Below, piece after piece: positions 35,610 to 43,956 of a stretch of 64,000 nucleotides of DNA. Position 1 is the first letter of the stretch. Every line of letters begins with the position of its first letter. The translations under genes and the position numbers were made by a program. The stretch is taken from positions 107,951 to 171,950 of the forward strand of contig CAJOIE010000005.1 in the NCBI GenBank assembly GCA_905234605.1, read 5' to 3'. The notes beneath the pieces were generated by a model that made no database searches, had not been told where the DNA came from, and was given only the letters and a program-made list of their open reading frames with translations. This stretch comes from an uncultured Bacteroidaceae bacterium (GTDB lineage Bacteria; Bacteroidota; Bacteroidia; Bacteroidales; Bacteroidaceae).

Positions 35610-38368
35610 GCATCATAGGCGCACGGGCCAACAACCTCAAGAACATTGATGTCGACATACCCCGTGGCAGTCTCACTGTCATAACCGGCCTATCAGGGTC
35701 GGGCAAGAGCTCGCTGGCCTTCGACACAATCTATGCCGAAGGCCAACGGCGCTACATTGACACCTTCTCGGCCTACGCCCGCGGCTTCCTCGGCACCATG
35801 GAGCGGCCCGATGTAGACAAGATATCAGGTCTCTCCCCCGTCATCAGCATTGAGCAGAAGACCACCAACAAGAACCCGCGTTCCACCGTCGGCACAACCA
35901 CCGAGATTTACGACTACCTGCGCCTGCTCTATGCCCGCGCTGCCGATGCCTTCTCGTGGCAGACGGGCGAACCCATGGTGAAGTACACCGAGGAACAGAT
36001 TTGCCAGTCGCTCATCAGCGAGCATCTCGACCACCGCGTGATGCTCATGGCTCCGCTTGTCAGCGGCCGCAAGGGTCACTACCGCGAGCTCTTCGAGCAG
36101 GTGCGCCGCAAGGGCTTCATGCATGTGCGTGTCGACGGCGAGCTCATGGAGGTGGAGCCAGGCATGCGTGTCGACCGCTATGTGACCCACACCATCGAGG
36201 TGGTGGTCGACAAGCTGCGCATCAAGGCCGACGACAGCCGTGTGCACGCCAGCGTGGCCACAGCACTGCGCATGGGTGAAGGTCAGATGATGGTGGCCGA
36301 CACCGATGCCGGCACCACACGCCACTACAGCCGCCGCCTCATGTGCCCCACCACGGGCATGAGCTATGCCGACCCTGCGCCGCCCACGTTCTCATTCAAC
36401 ACGCCGGCGGGGTGGTGCCCCACATGCAAGGGACTGGGCTTTGTGCACCAGATAGACATCGACAAGATTATCCCCGACCCGTCGAAGAGCATCCGTGAAG
36501 GAGGCATCGCGCCGCTTGGCAAGTACAAGAACGAGATGATTTTCTGGCAGATGGAGGCCATCCTTGCGCCCTACGGTGCCACGCTCGACACTCCTCTTGC
36601 CGACATCCCCGAGGGAGCCATCGACGAGATACTCCACGGTGCCAACGACCGCCTGCGCATACCGGCCGCACGCGCCCATACCCAGGCCGACTACTACATA
36701 CGCTACGAGGGTCTGGTCAAGTATATTGAGATGCAGGCAGGCAGCGACGCATCGGCCACGGCACAGCGGTGGGCAGAGCAGTTCTCCAAGACCGATGTCT
36801 GCCCCGAGTGCCATGGCGCACGCCTCAACCGCGAGGCACTGCATTTCCGCATCGCAGGCAAGAACATAGCCGAGCTTGCCGACATGGACATCTCCGAGCT
36901 GCGCCGGTGGACGGCAGGTCTCGAGCCGTTGCTCACGCCGCGCCAGCGCACCATCGCCACTGAGATACTCAAGGAGATACGCTCACGCCTCGACTTCCTC
37001 TGCAACGTGGGTCTCGACTATCTCAGCCTCTCGCGCACGTCCATGAGCCTCTCGGGCGGCGAGAGCCAGCGCATACGCCTGGCCACACAGATTGGTGCAC
37101 GCCTCGTGGGGGTGCTCTACATTCTCGACGAGCCCAGCATAGGTCTGCACTGGCGCGACAACCTCAAGCTCATCCACTCCCTCCAGGCCTTGCGCGACAG
37201 CGGCAACACCGTCATCGTCGTAGAGCACGACGAGGAGATGATGCGCCATGCCGACTACATCGTCGACATGGGTCCGCGTGCCGGGCGGCGTGGCGGCGAG
37301 GTGGTGTTTCAGGGCACCTTCGATGCCATGATGCAGACGTCCACGCTCACGGCCGACTATCTCCACCACCGACGCACCATGCCTGCTCCGCCTCATCGCC
37401 ATGGCAGCGACCAGTGGCTGCGTCTGCTTGGAGCCTCGGGCAATAACCTGCGCCACGTCGACGTGGCCTTCCCTCTCGGCACCATGGTGTGTGTCACCGG
37501 CGTAAGCGGCTCGGGCAAGAGCACGCTCATCAACGACACGCTCCACCCCATCCTCTCGCAGCACTTCTACCGCTCGCTCACGCGCCCGCTGCCCTACGAC
37601 AGCATCGAGGGCCTCGACCTCATCGACAAGGTGGTCGATGTTGACCAGAGCCCCATCGGGCGCACGCCGCGCAGCAATCCTGCCACCTACACGGGCGTGT
37701 TCACCGACATCCGCAACCTCTTTGGCTCGCTGCCCGAGGCGCGCATTCGCGGCTACAAGTCGGGGCGCTTCTCCTTCAATGTCAGCGGAGGCCGCTGCGA
37801 GACGTGTGGCGGCGCGGGCTACAAGACCATCGAGATGCATTTCCTGCCCGACGTCACCGTGCCGTGCGAGACATGTGGCGGCCGCCGCTACAACCGCGAG
37901 ACGCTCGAGGTGCGCTACAAGGGCAAGAGCATTGCCGACGTGCTCGACATGACCATCAACCAGGCCGTTGAGTTCTTTGCCGCCCAGCCGTCCATTCTTC
38001 AGAAGATCAAGACACTCCAGGACGTGGGTCTCGGCTACATCAAGCTCGGACAGTCGTCCACCACGCTGTCGGGCGGCGAGAGTCAGCGAGTCAAGCTGGC
38101 CACGGAGCTGGCCAAGCGCGACACGGGGCACACGCTCTACATCCTCGACGAGCCCACCACGGGCCTGCATTTCGAGGACATACGCGTGCTGCTCAGCGTG
38201 CTTCAGCGTCTGGTGGACAAAGGCAACACGGTCATCATCATTGAGCACAACCTCGACGTGGTGCGTGCCGCCGACTACATCATCGAACTCGGCCCCGCTG
38301 GCGGCCGCGGCGGCGGCAGTGTGGTGCGCACCTACTGGTCCGACGCGCCCGAGGCCGCCTCCGTGTAA
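35594..38368 (+). CDS. uvrA: excinuclease ABC subunit A
   Basis: 924 residues. Two ABC ATPase modules are visible: Walker [10 protein letters not shown] near residue 33 with signature [12 protein letters not shown] and Walker [12 protein letters not shown]; then [10 protein letters not shown] with [12 protein letters not shown] and [11 protein letters not shown]. The zinc-binding [10 protein letters not shown] ... CETCGGRR is intact; the first zinc region has CPTTG then CPTCKG, i.e. only one cysteine in its first half. This is the damage-recognition subunit of nucleotide excision repair. The start overlaps the protease gene by 16 nt; its 3' end overlaps the convergent type B T9SS gene by 37 nt. 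The length is typical. Confidence 0.97.
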   Translation: MQDKISIIGARANNLKNIDVDIPRGSLTVITGLSGSGKSSLAFDTIYAEGQRRYIDTFSAYARGFLGTMERPDVDKISGLSPVISIEQKTTNKNPRSTVGTTTEIYDYLRLLYARAADAFSWQTGEPMVKYTEEQICQSLISEHLDHRVMLMAPLVSGRKGHYRELFEQVRRKGFMHVRVDGELMEVEPGMRVDRYVTHTIEVVVDKLRIKADDSRVHASVATALRMGEGQMMVADTDAGTTRHYSRRLMCPTTGMSYADPAPPTFSFNTPAGWCPTCKGLGFVHQIDIDKIIPDPSKSIREGGIAPLGKYKNEMIFWQMEAILAPYGATLDTPLADIPEGAIDEILHGANDRLRIPAARAHTQADYYIRYEGLVKYIEMQAGSDASATAQRWAEQFSKTDVCPECHGARLNREALHFRIAGKNIAELADMDISELRRWTAGLEPLLTPRQRTIATEILKEIRSRLDFLCNVGLDYLSLSRTSMSLSGGESQRIRLATQIGARLVGVLYILDEPSIGLHWRDNLKLIHSLQALRDSGNTVIVVEHDEEMMRHADYIVDMGPRAGRRGGEVVFQGTFDAMMQTSTLTADYLHHRRTMPAPPHRHGSDQWLRLLGASGNNLRHVDVAFPLGTMVCVTGVSGSGKSTLINDTLHPILSQHFYRSLTRPLPYDSIEGLDLIDKVVDVDQSPIGRTPRSNPATYTGVFTDIRNLFGSLPEARIRGYKSGRFSFNVSGGRCETCGGAGYKTIEMHFLPDVTVPCETCGGRRYNRETLEVRYKGKSIADVLDMTINQAVEFFAAQPSILQKIKTLQDVGLGYIKLGQSSTTLSGGESQRVKLATELAKRDTGHTLYILDEPTTGLHFEDIRVLLSVLQRLVDKGNTVIIIEHNLDVVRAADYIIELGPAGGRGGGSVVRTYWSDAPEAASV

Positions 38369-39054
38369 CCCGTCAGCACATTGATGTCCTTGCGTATGTG
38401 GTAGTCGTGCCCGTCGGCACCCTTGGCCACCACGTTGACAAAGTATACACCGTCGGGCACCATACGGCCGCCCACACGGCCGTCCCATCCGCCGTTCACG
38501 TCGTGCCACTCATACAGACGCTTGCCCCAGCGGTTGAACACCACGGCGTGGAAGCTCACTATGCTCTGGTGGTTGTCCTTGGCCTTGTACACTTCGTTGA
38601 ACGAGTCGCCGTTGGGCGAGAAGCCGTTGGGCATCTCCAAGCGCGACGTGGCAATGCTCACCGTGAACACCTGCCCCGTCTCGCCCTCGTCGGGATAGGA
38701 GATGGTGTCGGTGCCCACGACGAAGGTGGCCAGCACCTCCACGCTGAAGCTGCCGCTCGAGGTGAAGGTGTACTCCAAGTCCTCATCGAAGCGCAGCACC
38801 AAAGGCGAGCTGTCGCCCACACGCGTGATGCGCCACTCATAGCGCACGTCGTAGCCGTCGGCATCCGTCGGGTTGGCACAGAAGCGGCCCGTGACCGGTG
38901 CCGACCCCGAGAAGCTCTCGGCCTCCTCCTCCACCACCGCGCCATCGCTGCCGGTGTAGCAGAACACCGCCGTGGGCGCCAGCGTCTGTGCCTTCACACC
39001 CGCGGCCACGCACCACAATGCGAGGCAGAGTGCCATGCAAGCAATATTCTTCAT
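38332..39054 (-). CDS. T9SS type B (gliding-motility-associated C-terminal domain) exported protein
   Basis: 240 residues from the start at 39054 (MKNIACMALCLALWCVAAGVKA, signal peptide). After a beta-sandwich region (about 30-145) comes a C-terminal type B sorting domain: MPNGFSPNGDSFNEVYKAK, VVFNRWGKRLYEW and GGRMVPDGVYFVNVVAKG. This domain directs export through the T9SS and is usually carried by proteins left on the surface or released. The function of the N-terminal part is unknown. The promoter TATCTTTG is 24 nt upstream. The 3' end overlaps uvrA. Confidence 0.9.
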   Translation of the reverse strand: MKNIACMALCLALWCVAAGVKAQTLAPTAVFCYTGSDGAVVEEEAESFSGSAPVTGRFCANPTDADGYDVRYEWRITRVGDSSPLVLRFDEDLEYTFTSSGSFSVEVLATFVVGTDTISYPDEGETGQVFTVSIATSRLEMPNGFSPNGDSFNEVYKAKDNHQSIVSFHAVVFNRWGKRLYEWHDVNGGWDGRVGGRMVPDGVYFVNVVAKGADGHDYHIRKDINVLTGYTEAASGASDQ

Positions 39055-39077
39055 ATCTTTGTCACACATTGCTGCGG

Positions 39078-39085
39078 CAAAGATA
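39078..39085 (-). promoter_or_regulatory. -7 element TATCTTTG of the type B T9SS gene
   Basis: The complement reads TATCTTTG, 24 nt before the start codon at 39054. Confidence 0.65.
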
Positions 39086-39140
39086 ACCATTTCCTCTGCG
39101 CCGCAGCATAATTTCCCCTTTTCCCAATTCCACAAATCCC

Positions 39141-39844
39141 TTGGACTCCCACTACAATCCCCTCATACTCTCGCGCCTGCGCCCCCTCGCGGCCGGCGGC
39201 GACCAGGTCGGGCTACGAGCATACCTCGCTACACTCTCCCACTCCCACTTCCGCACAGCAGGCCACCTCCTCGGCGAGCGCATCATGCCCGCACTGCCCG
39301 TGGCCGCAGCATGGAGCCTCATGCACAGTCTCGTGGAGTGGCAGCCCAAGGCCTTCACCGTCACCACAGCCAAAGCCATGGCCCCGCGCCTGCACAGCGG
39401 CGAGGCCACCGTGCGCGACGAGGGCCTGCGCAACCTCTGCGCCTCGCTGCAAGGCGTGGCACACGCCATCGACCGCGACAAGCTGCTGCGCACATGGCTG
39501 CCAGTGCTGCGTGAGCCCGACACCGTCGAGGCCATGCTCACTATGCTGCCGCCCGAAGCCCCCGATGGCAGCGGAGCCGTCGAGGCCCTGCTGCGCGTGC
39601 CCACCGCCGCCCGCACCTACGCCCTGCCCGCGAGGAGCACGACACGCGCCTCCTCGCAGCCACCTGTCGCCGCCTCATGCAGCGCGGCGACAGCCTCGCC
39701 GCCGCCACCGCAGCCATCATCGCCGCCTACTACGGCCTCACCGTCCCGCACCCACACGCAGCCCGCCACCCCGAGCCCTGCGAGCTCGCTGGCATCGACA
39801 CCGACTACCGCCGCTTCCTCCGCGTGGCCGCAATGGTGACGTAG
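39141..39844 (+). pseudogene. conserved hypothetical protein with a -1 frameshift near 39627
   Basis: The first frame from 39141 (MDSHYNPLILSRLRPLAAGG) reads as a normal helical protein for about 160 residues and then turns into Pro/Ser/Thr-rich nonsense. From 39629 the +2 frame instead reads REEHDTRLLAATCRRLMQRG ... IIAAYYGLTVPHPHAA ... DTDYRRFLRVAAMVT and stops at 39842-39844, again protein-like. One missing base around 39624-39630 (C-rich) explains this; restored, the protein would be 234 residues, mostly helical and cytoplasmic. The family is not recognised. It may be a sequencing error or a true mutation. Confidence 0.75.
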
Positions 39845-39983
39845 CCACACGCACCCGACACCATGCACCACACATGTGTGCTACATTGAAATTGTAACAC
39901 CCTCCCCTGCTGCCACCGCGCCGCACGCGCCGACGCGAATTGCAGAGGCAACCATTTCCAAAACAGAAACACTTCACAACACC

Positions 39984-40187
39984 ATGTCCGACGGCAACAT
40001 CCACCGCACCCTCCTGCCCTCCACCCCCTACGCCAGCGGCCTCAAGGCAGGCCACGCCATAGCCCGTGCCCGCGCCCTTGAGGCCTTCAGCCAATGGCTC
40101 GACAGCCACCTGCCCACGCTCACACCCGCAGAGCGCGCAGCCCACATAGCCACCTTCCAGGCCATGCTCAGCCAAGCCCACACTTAA
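39984..40187 (+). CDS. small conserved hypothetical protein
   Basis: 67 residues from the start at 39984 (MSDGNIHRTLLPSTPYASGL). A basic segment LKAGHAIARARALEAFSQWL is followed by an amphipathic helix ending near TPAERAAHIATFQAML. Bacteroidales have similar small proteins of unknown role, as far as I recall. An earlier in-frame ATG exists but the segment before 39984 looks non-coding. A terminator-like hairpin lies at 40284-40317. Confidence 0.7.
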   Translation: MSDGNIHRTLLPSTPYASGLKAGHAIARARALEAFSQWLDSHLPTLTPAERAAHIATFQAMLSQAHT

Positions 40188-40236
40188 GGGCACACCCATG
40201 CCCACGTGAGGGCACGCCGCCACACCCATGCCCATA

Positions 40237-40250
40237 CACCCTGCACGGTG
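40237..40250. repeat. interspersed repeat half-site CACCCTGCACGGTG
   Basis: One mismatch to the 14-nt core of the palindromic repeat family. Confidence 0.5.
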
Positions 40251-40283
40251 ACGGCCAGAGAGAGTGCAGAGTATATGCCGACA

Positions 40284-40317
40284 AGGGTGCACCCCGATGC
40301 CATTCAGGGTGCACCCT
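40284..40317 (+). terminator. intrinsic terminator after the 67-residue protein gene
   Basis: A perfect 11-bp inverted repeat AGGGTGCACCC (40284-40294) / GGGTGCACCCT (40307-40317) followed by CTTTTTG. It may also stop leftward transcripts. Confidence 0.75.
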
Positions 40318-40540
40318 CTTTTTGCAGCCTCACACAGGGCGATGGCCATGCAGGGGGCAGGGACAGGGTTATGCGTCGGCTGTCTGGCTTATTCCGCACT
40401 GGGTGTCCCGCTTGTGCCATCCCACCCGCAGGCAAGCCTCCTGCATGCCACAGGCACGCAGGCTGGCATACAGTCACGCCCACCCTCTCAGAAGAGGGGC
40501 CGAGGGAGGACGTAAAGGACCGTGAACCTGACTTGCAAGC

Positions 40541-40732
40541 GAGGGGCAGTGGCCTCACGGCTGCCGCCCCTCAGAAATACTTAATCTTACTTCGCCACAG
40601 CACCGCTCCGCTGCAGCCCAGCCTGCTGCGAGGCTGCGCTACGGCCGCGACGACTCACGTCGGCTCTGCACACGGCGCACGGTGCTGGGACATAAGCCCC
40701 CGCCCACAGCGGAGCAGGGACACGCAAAGGTA
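40541..40732 (-). ncRNA. candidate structured non-coding RNA with its own promoter
   Basis: The complement of 40725-40732 reads TACCTTTG, a good promoter pointing left, but no leftward gene follows for over 1.6 kb (the next, at 39054, has its own promoter). Downstream the GC-rich segment has several strong helices: GCTCCGCTG (40605-40613) with CAGCGGAGC (40707-40715); CAGCACCG (40598-40605) with CGGTGCTG (40680-40687), which crosses the former as in an H-type pseudoknot or a two-state switch; CAGCCT/AGGCTG around 40620-40636; and GAGGGGCAG with CTGCCGCCCCTC (40541-40549, 40561-40572). It matches none of the SRP, RNase P or tmRNA signatures I looked for. The rest of 40188-40996 holds the terminator at 40284 and the leader of the next gene. 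Confidence 0.45.
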
Positions 40733-40802
40733 GGGTGCGTTGACAAAAAAAAACAAGTTAACGTTTAACTGTCTTATACTGCCATATACGGGCTGTATTT
40801 AC

Positions 40803-40810
40803 TACATTTG
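40803..40810 (+). promoter_or_regulatory. -7 element TACATTTG of the surface-protein gene at 40997
   Basis: TACATTTG matches TAnnTTTG, 186 nt upstream of the start codon, so the leader would be about 180 nt, much longer than others here. Confidence 0.6.
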
Positions 40811-40996
40811 CGTCCGATTTGAGCAACAGCACATCTCACCCATGCAACACACGCGGCATCCCACCGACCCAGACAACGCCATAGAGCATCACGAGGGCTA
40901 CAGGGGGAGAGCCGCCTTTCTGCATTTATGCCCACACAACACATCAACACCCGTGCAAACATAAACATCAACATCTTACATAATTCACAACAACAC

Positions 40997-43546
40997 ATGA
41001 AACAAAAACTCTTACACGCATTCACGCTGCGAATGGTCATGCTCGTGGCGATGGTGAACGCATTCGCGCCTGGAATGTCGGCTCAAAGCCTCACATTCGA
41101 CTTTGAAGACGAATCTGCGCACCGCCCAAACAAAAGCAATTCGTACACTGGTGAGAACACATATTCAGAGAATGACATCACTATTTCACTGAAATATGCT
41201 GATGCTGTAATTTCAGGCTCCCCATTAAGTGGCAGTGCCAATATTCTCTGCCGCATTGCAAAGAATACCACCAACTCACCAACAGTTATCATCGGCCCGA
41301 TTACTAATACAGGCTACATGATTACTGGCATCTCTTGGAATGAGAAGAGCGGTGCAGCCGCTGCATCAAACGCCGTCTCCTATTCAACAAATAATTCGAC
41401 TTGGACATCTCTTCGGTCTGCAACAGCATGCGCCACTACAAAGACAGAGAGAACAATCTCGTCTCTCTCTATCTCAAACAATACGTTCTACCTAAAATTT
41501 ACCATCACAGTGAGTAGCAGCACAAATAGCAACCGCGACGTTCAGCTTGACGACATCGTCATCACACGCGTTGCCATTCCCGCCGCTCCGACATTCTCCG
41601 TTGCTGCCGGCGACATTCTGAAAGGCAACTCTGTGACGCTATCGGCTGAGGATGGCACAACAATCTACTACACCACCGACGGCACGACACCCACCACGAG
41701 CAGCACACAATACACTTCGGCCATCACCATCAACGCCGCACAGACCATCAAGGCCATTGCCGTGAAGAATGGTATTAGCAGCACCGTGGCTACAGCCGCC
41801 TACACGCTGCTCAAGCCCGCTGCTCCGACATTCTCCGTTGCAGCCTGCACCTTCAACACAGCCTTCGACATGACCATCAGCGGCCCCGAAGGCAGCACGC
41901 TCAAGTACACCACCGACGGCACCGACCCCGTGGCATCGGGCACAGCCGTGGACACGGACAGCAAGACCATCAGCATCCCGACAGGCTCCGACGTCACCGT
42001 GAAGGCCGTGGCGATAGTCAACGATGTGGTGAGCGAGCTGGCCTCTGTCACCTACACCTACGATGCGCGCGAGATACCCACATTCTCGCTCTCCGCCACT
42101 GAGATGACCATCTACGTCCTGAGCGACGATGCAACCATCACCCTCACCACCAACAGCGACGGCGCGGTGACCTTCGCCAGCAGCGACAATGAGAACCTCG
42201 ACGTGGACAACAGCTCCAACAGCAAGGAGGGTGTGCTCACAGCCATAGCCACAGGCGACTATACCGTGGCCGTCAGCACAGCAGCCACCAGCAACTACGC
42301 AGCTGCCAACGGCACGGTAACGGTGCACGTGGTGAAGAAACCCACCACCATGACCATCGACGACGCTTTCGACACCAAAGACCTCTACACCGACACCGAT
42401 GGTGCCATCGAGGGCACGGTGAAGTTCGGCGGCACAGCCCTCTCGCCTCAACCCACCGTGACCTACAGCTCCTCCGACACGGGCGTGGCCACCATTGCCA
42501 GCGATGGCACAGTGGCCTTCGTTGCAGCAGGCACCACCACGCTCACCGCCTCCTTCGCTGGCAATGATGAGTATGCAGCCTGCGAGGCAGCATACGAGCT
42601 AACACTGACCGACAGCACACCGCAGGCTACGAGCGTCAACATCACCTTCAACAACAGTGCCTATGGCACAAGCTTCAAAGGTACTGATGCAGCAGGCGAC
42701 GGTCCATTCAATGCCACTGTGAATAATGTAAGCGTGACAGTTGTACAGGGTTCGGGCACCAACCTTTTTGTCAACGACACAGAGACACGCATCTATGCCG
42801 GCGGCACCATAACAATCGCTGCCCCAACAGGCTACTACATAAAGAGCATCTTTATCACAAAAGGCAGCAGCTGGAGTGTAAGTGCTGATCTGGGCACGCT
42901 CAGCACTGCCACATGGACCGGCGCAGCCCAGAGCGTGGTGTTCACAGGAAGTGCACGTAGTGACTTCCGCTCTGCCGTAGTCACCCTGGCTGAAACAGTA
43001 ACCGTCACCTCGGCAGGCTACACCACACACGTAACCCAGCAGAACGTGAGCTTCGATGACGTGACAGCCTACAAGGCTACCGAAGTGGCCGACGGCAAGA
43101 TACAGCTAAGCCCCATCACCACAGCCAAGCTCGGCACACCCGTCATCATCAAGGCCGCAGCAGGCACATACACCCTCACCGCCATTGCCGACGGCGATGC
43201 CGCAGAAGCTACAGGCAACATCCTGACAGCCTCCGATGGCAAAGCCACAGGCGACGGCACGACTATCTATGCCCTGGGCGTAGGCAAGACAGGCGACAAC
43301 GCCGAGAAGGTGGGCTTCTATCTCGTGGCCGACGGTGCCGTCATCCCCTCAGGCAAGGCCTACATCACCGTCGACGCAGGCGTGAAGAGTTTCCTGCCCT
43401 TCGACCTCGGCACCACGACTGCCGTGGAGAGCATCGCAGGCACCGGTGCCGCCGATGCCGCCGTCTACAACATGGCCGGACAGCGCGTGGCGCGCCCACA
43501 GCGTGGCATCTACATCAGCCGTGGCCGCAAGGTGGTTGTCCGCTGA
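40997..43546 (+). CDS. secreted chitobiase-repeat/Big-domain surface protein with C-terminal sorting motif
   Basis: 849 residues from the start at 40997 (MKQKLLHAFTLRMVMLVAMV, signal peptide ending near SAQS). An N-terminal beta-sandwich (about 25-195) is followed by two chitobiase C-terminal-type repeats (SAEDGTTIYYTTDGTTPTTS; GPEGSTLKYTTDGTDPVASG), Ig-like Big_2 segments, a further beta-rich region and VYNMAGQRVARPQRGIYISR ending GRKVVVR. It is the intact paralogue of the frameshifted gene at 1166-4704 and shows how that one should read. Probably a cell-surface or secreted adhesin or glycan-binding protein; no catalytic motif was seen. The small YNVW protein gene follows 33 nt downstream. 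Confidence 0.85.
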   Translation: MKQKLLHAFTLRMVMLVAMVNAFAPGMSAQSLTFDFEDESAHRPNKSNSYTGENTYSENDITISLKYADAVISGSPLSGSANILCRIAKNTTNSPTVIIGPITNTGYMITGISWNEKSGAAAASNAVSYSTNNSTWTSLRSATACATTKTERTISSLSISNNTFYLKFTITVSSSTNSNRDVQLDDIVITRVAIPAAPTFSVAAGDILKGNSVTLSAEDGTTIYYTTDGTTPTTSSTQYTSAITINAAQTIKAIAVKNGISSTVATAAYTLLKPAAPTFSVAACTFNTAFDMTISGPEGSTLKYTTDGTDPVASGTAVDTDSKTISIPTGSDVTVKAVAIVNDVVSELASVTYTYDAREIPTFSLSATEMTIYVLSDDATITLTTNSDGAVTFASSDNENLDVDNSSNSKEGVLTAIATGDYTVAVSTAATSNYAAANGTVTVHVVKKPTTMTIDDAFDTKDLYTDTDGAIEGTVKFGGTALSPQPTVTYSSSDTGVATIASDGTVAFVAAGTTTLTASFAGNDEYAACEAAYELTLTDSTPQATSVNITFNNSAYGTSFKGTDAAGDGPFNATVNNVSVTVVQGSGTNLFVNDTETRIYAGGTITIAAPTGYYIKSIFITKGSSWSVSADLGTLSTATWTGAAQSVVFTGSARSDFRSAVVTLAETVTVTSAGYTTHVTQQNVSFDDVTAYKATEVADGKIQLSPITTAKLGTPVIIKAAAGTYTLTAIADGDAAEATGNILTASDGKATGDGTTIYALGVGKTGDNAEKVGFYLVADGAVIPSGKAYITVDAGVKSFLPFDLGTTTAVESIAGTGAADAAVYNMAGQRVARPQRGIYISRGRKVVVR

Positions 43547-43579
43547 ATAGAAAGTAAACTGTAAATGCATAAGAAAACC

Positions 43580-43762
43580 ATGAACAAGAGATATATAAAG
43601 CCTGCTACACGCTTCACACAAGTAGACACCGAGCTACTCATCGCCGCATCACTCGACATAGACAGCACAGAAGGCAACCAGCTCGGCAACACAGAAATCC
43701 TCGTCAAGGAGACCCACCACACATACAACGTCTGGGACGACGACTGGAGCCGACAGCACTGA
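43580..43762 (+). CDS. small conserved protein ending YNVWDDDWSRQH (copy C)
   Basis: 60 residues from the start at 43580 (MNKRYIKPATRFTQVDTELL); an ATG at 43565 is an alternative. It shares the N-terminal M-[NK]-x-x-Y-x-x-P-x-x-R pattern, a nearby L-L and the C-terminal YNVWDDDWSR with copies A and B. It lies directly behind the sorting-motif protein gene and before a strong terminator. There is no signal peptide, transmembrane segment or Cys. Function unknown; possibilities include a peptide substrate, a chaperone-like partner of the upstream protein, or a signal peptide precursor. Confidence 0.8.
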   Translation: MNKRYIKPATRFTQVDTELLIAASLDIDSTEGNQLGNTEILVKETHHTYNVWDDDWSRQH

Positions 43763-43791
43763 CGTAAAAAAGCAGCATACACCATTGACGT

Positions 43792-43833
43792 AGCCCCGCA
43801 GCGGTCCATACTCCGCCTGCGGGGCTTTATTTA
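43792..43833 (+). terminator. terminator after copy C
   Basis: A perfect 10-bp stem AGCCCCGCAG (43792-43801) / CTGCGGGGCT (43817-43826) followed by TTATTTATAA. The 5' arm and loop start (AGCCCCGCAGCGGT) are shared with the terminator after copy A. Confidence 0.88.
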
Positions 43834-43857
43834 TAAGTGGGCAAAGAGCCGAAGACT

Positions 43858-43879
43858 ATTTCGAGGACATCCTCGAAAT
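43858..43879. terminator. 10-bp hairpin with 2-nt loop downstream of sprA
   Basis: ATTTCGAGGA (43858-43867), ca, TCCTCGAAAT (43870-43879), a perfect inverted repeat between the convergent copy C and sprA. The T-tract is short; it may act as the sprA terminator. Confidence 0.5.
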
Positions 43880-43956
43880 GGCTGGGAGGGTTTCGGTTGG
43901 GAGGGGTGACTTGCGGCACATCGTTGCCGGTGCGGCATCGGCGGCTGTGCTGTGCT

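Noticed and set aside
36330..36440. Defective first zinc finger of UvrA (CPTTG lacking the second Cys)
   Set aside because: From memory the same pattern occurs in other Bacteroidales UvrA proteins, so it is not a sign of inactivation.
36983..38509. 508-codon open frame on the minus strand
   Set aside because: Antisense to uvrA; no signal peptide, domain or plausible start.
40541..40732. Identification of the structured segment as SRP RNA, RNase P RNA or tmRNA
   Set aside because: The conserved SRP tetraloop region, RNase P core motifs and the tmRNA tRNA-like ends were not found.
40206..40733. Open frame of 175 codons (+) in the gene-poor region
   Set aside because: It runs through the terminator at 40284-40317 and the structured segment; His/Pro/Arg-rich composition without domain features.
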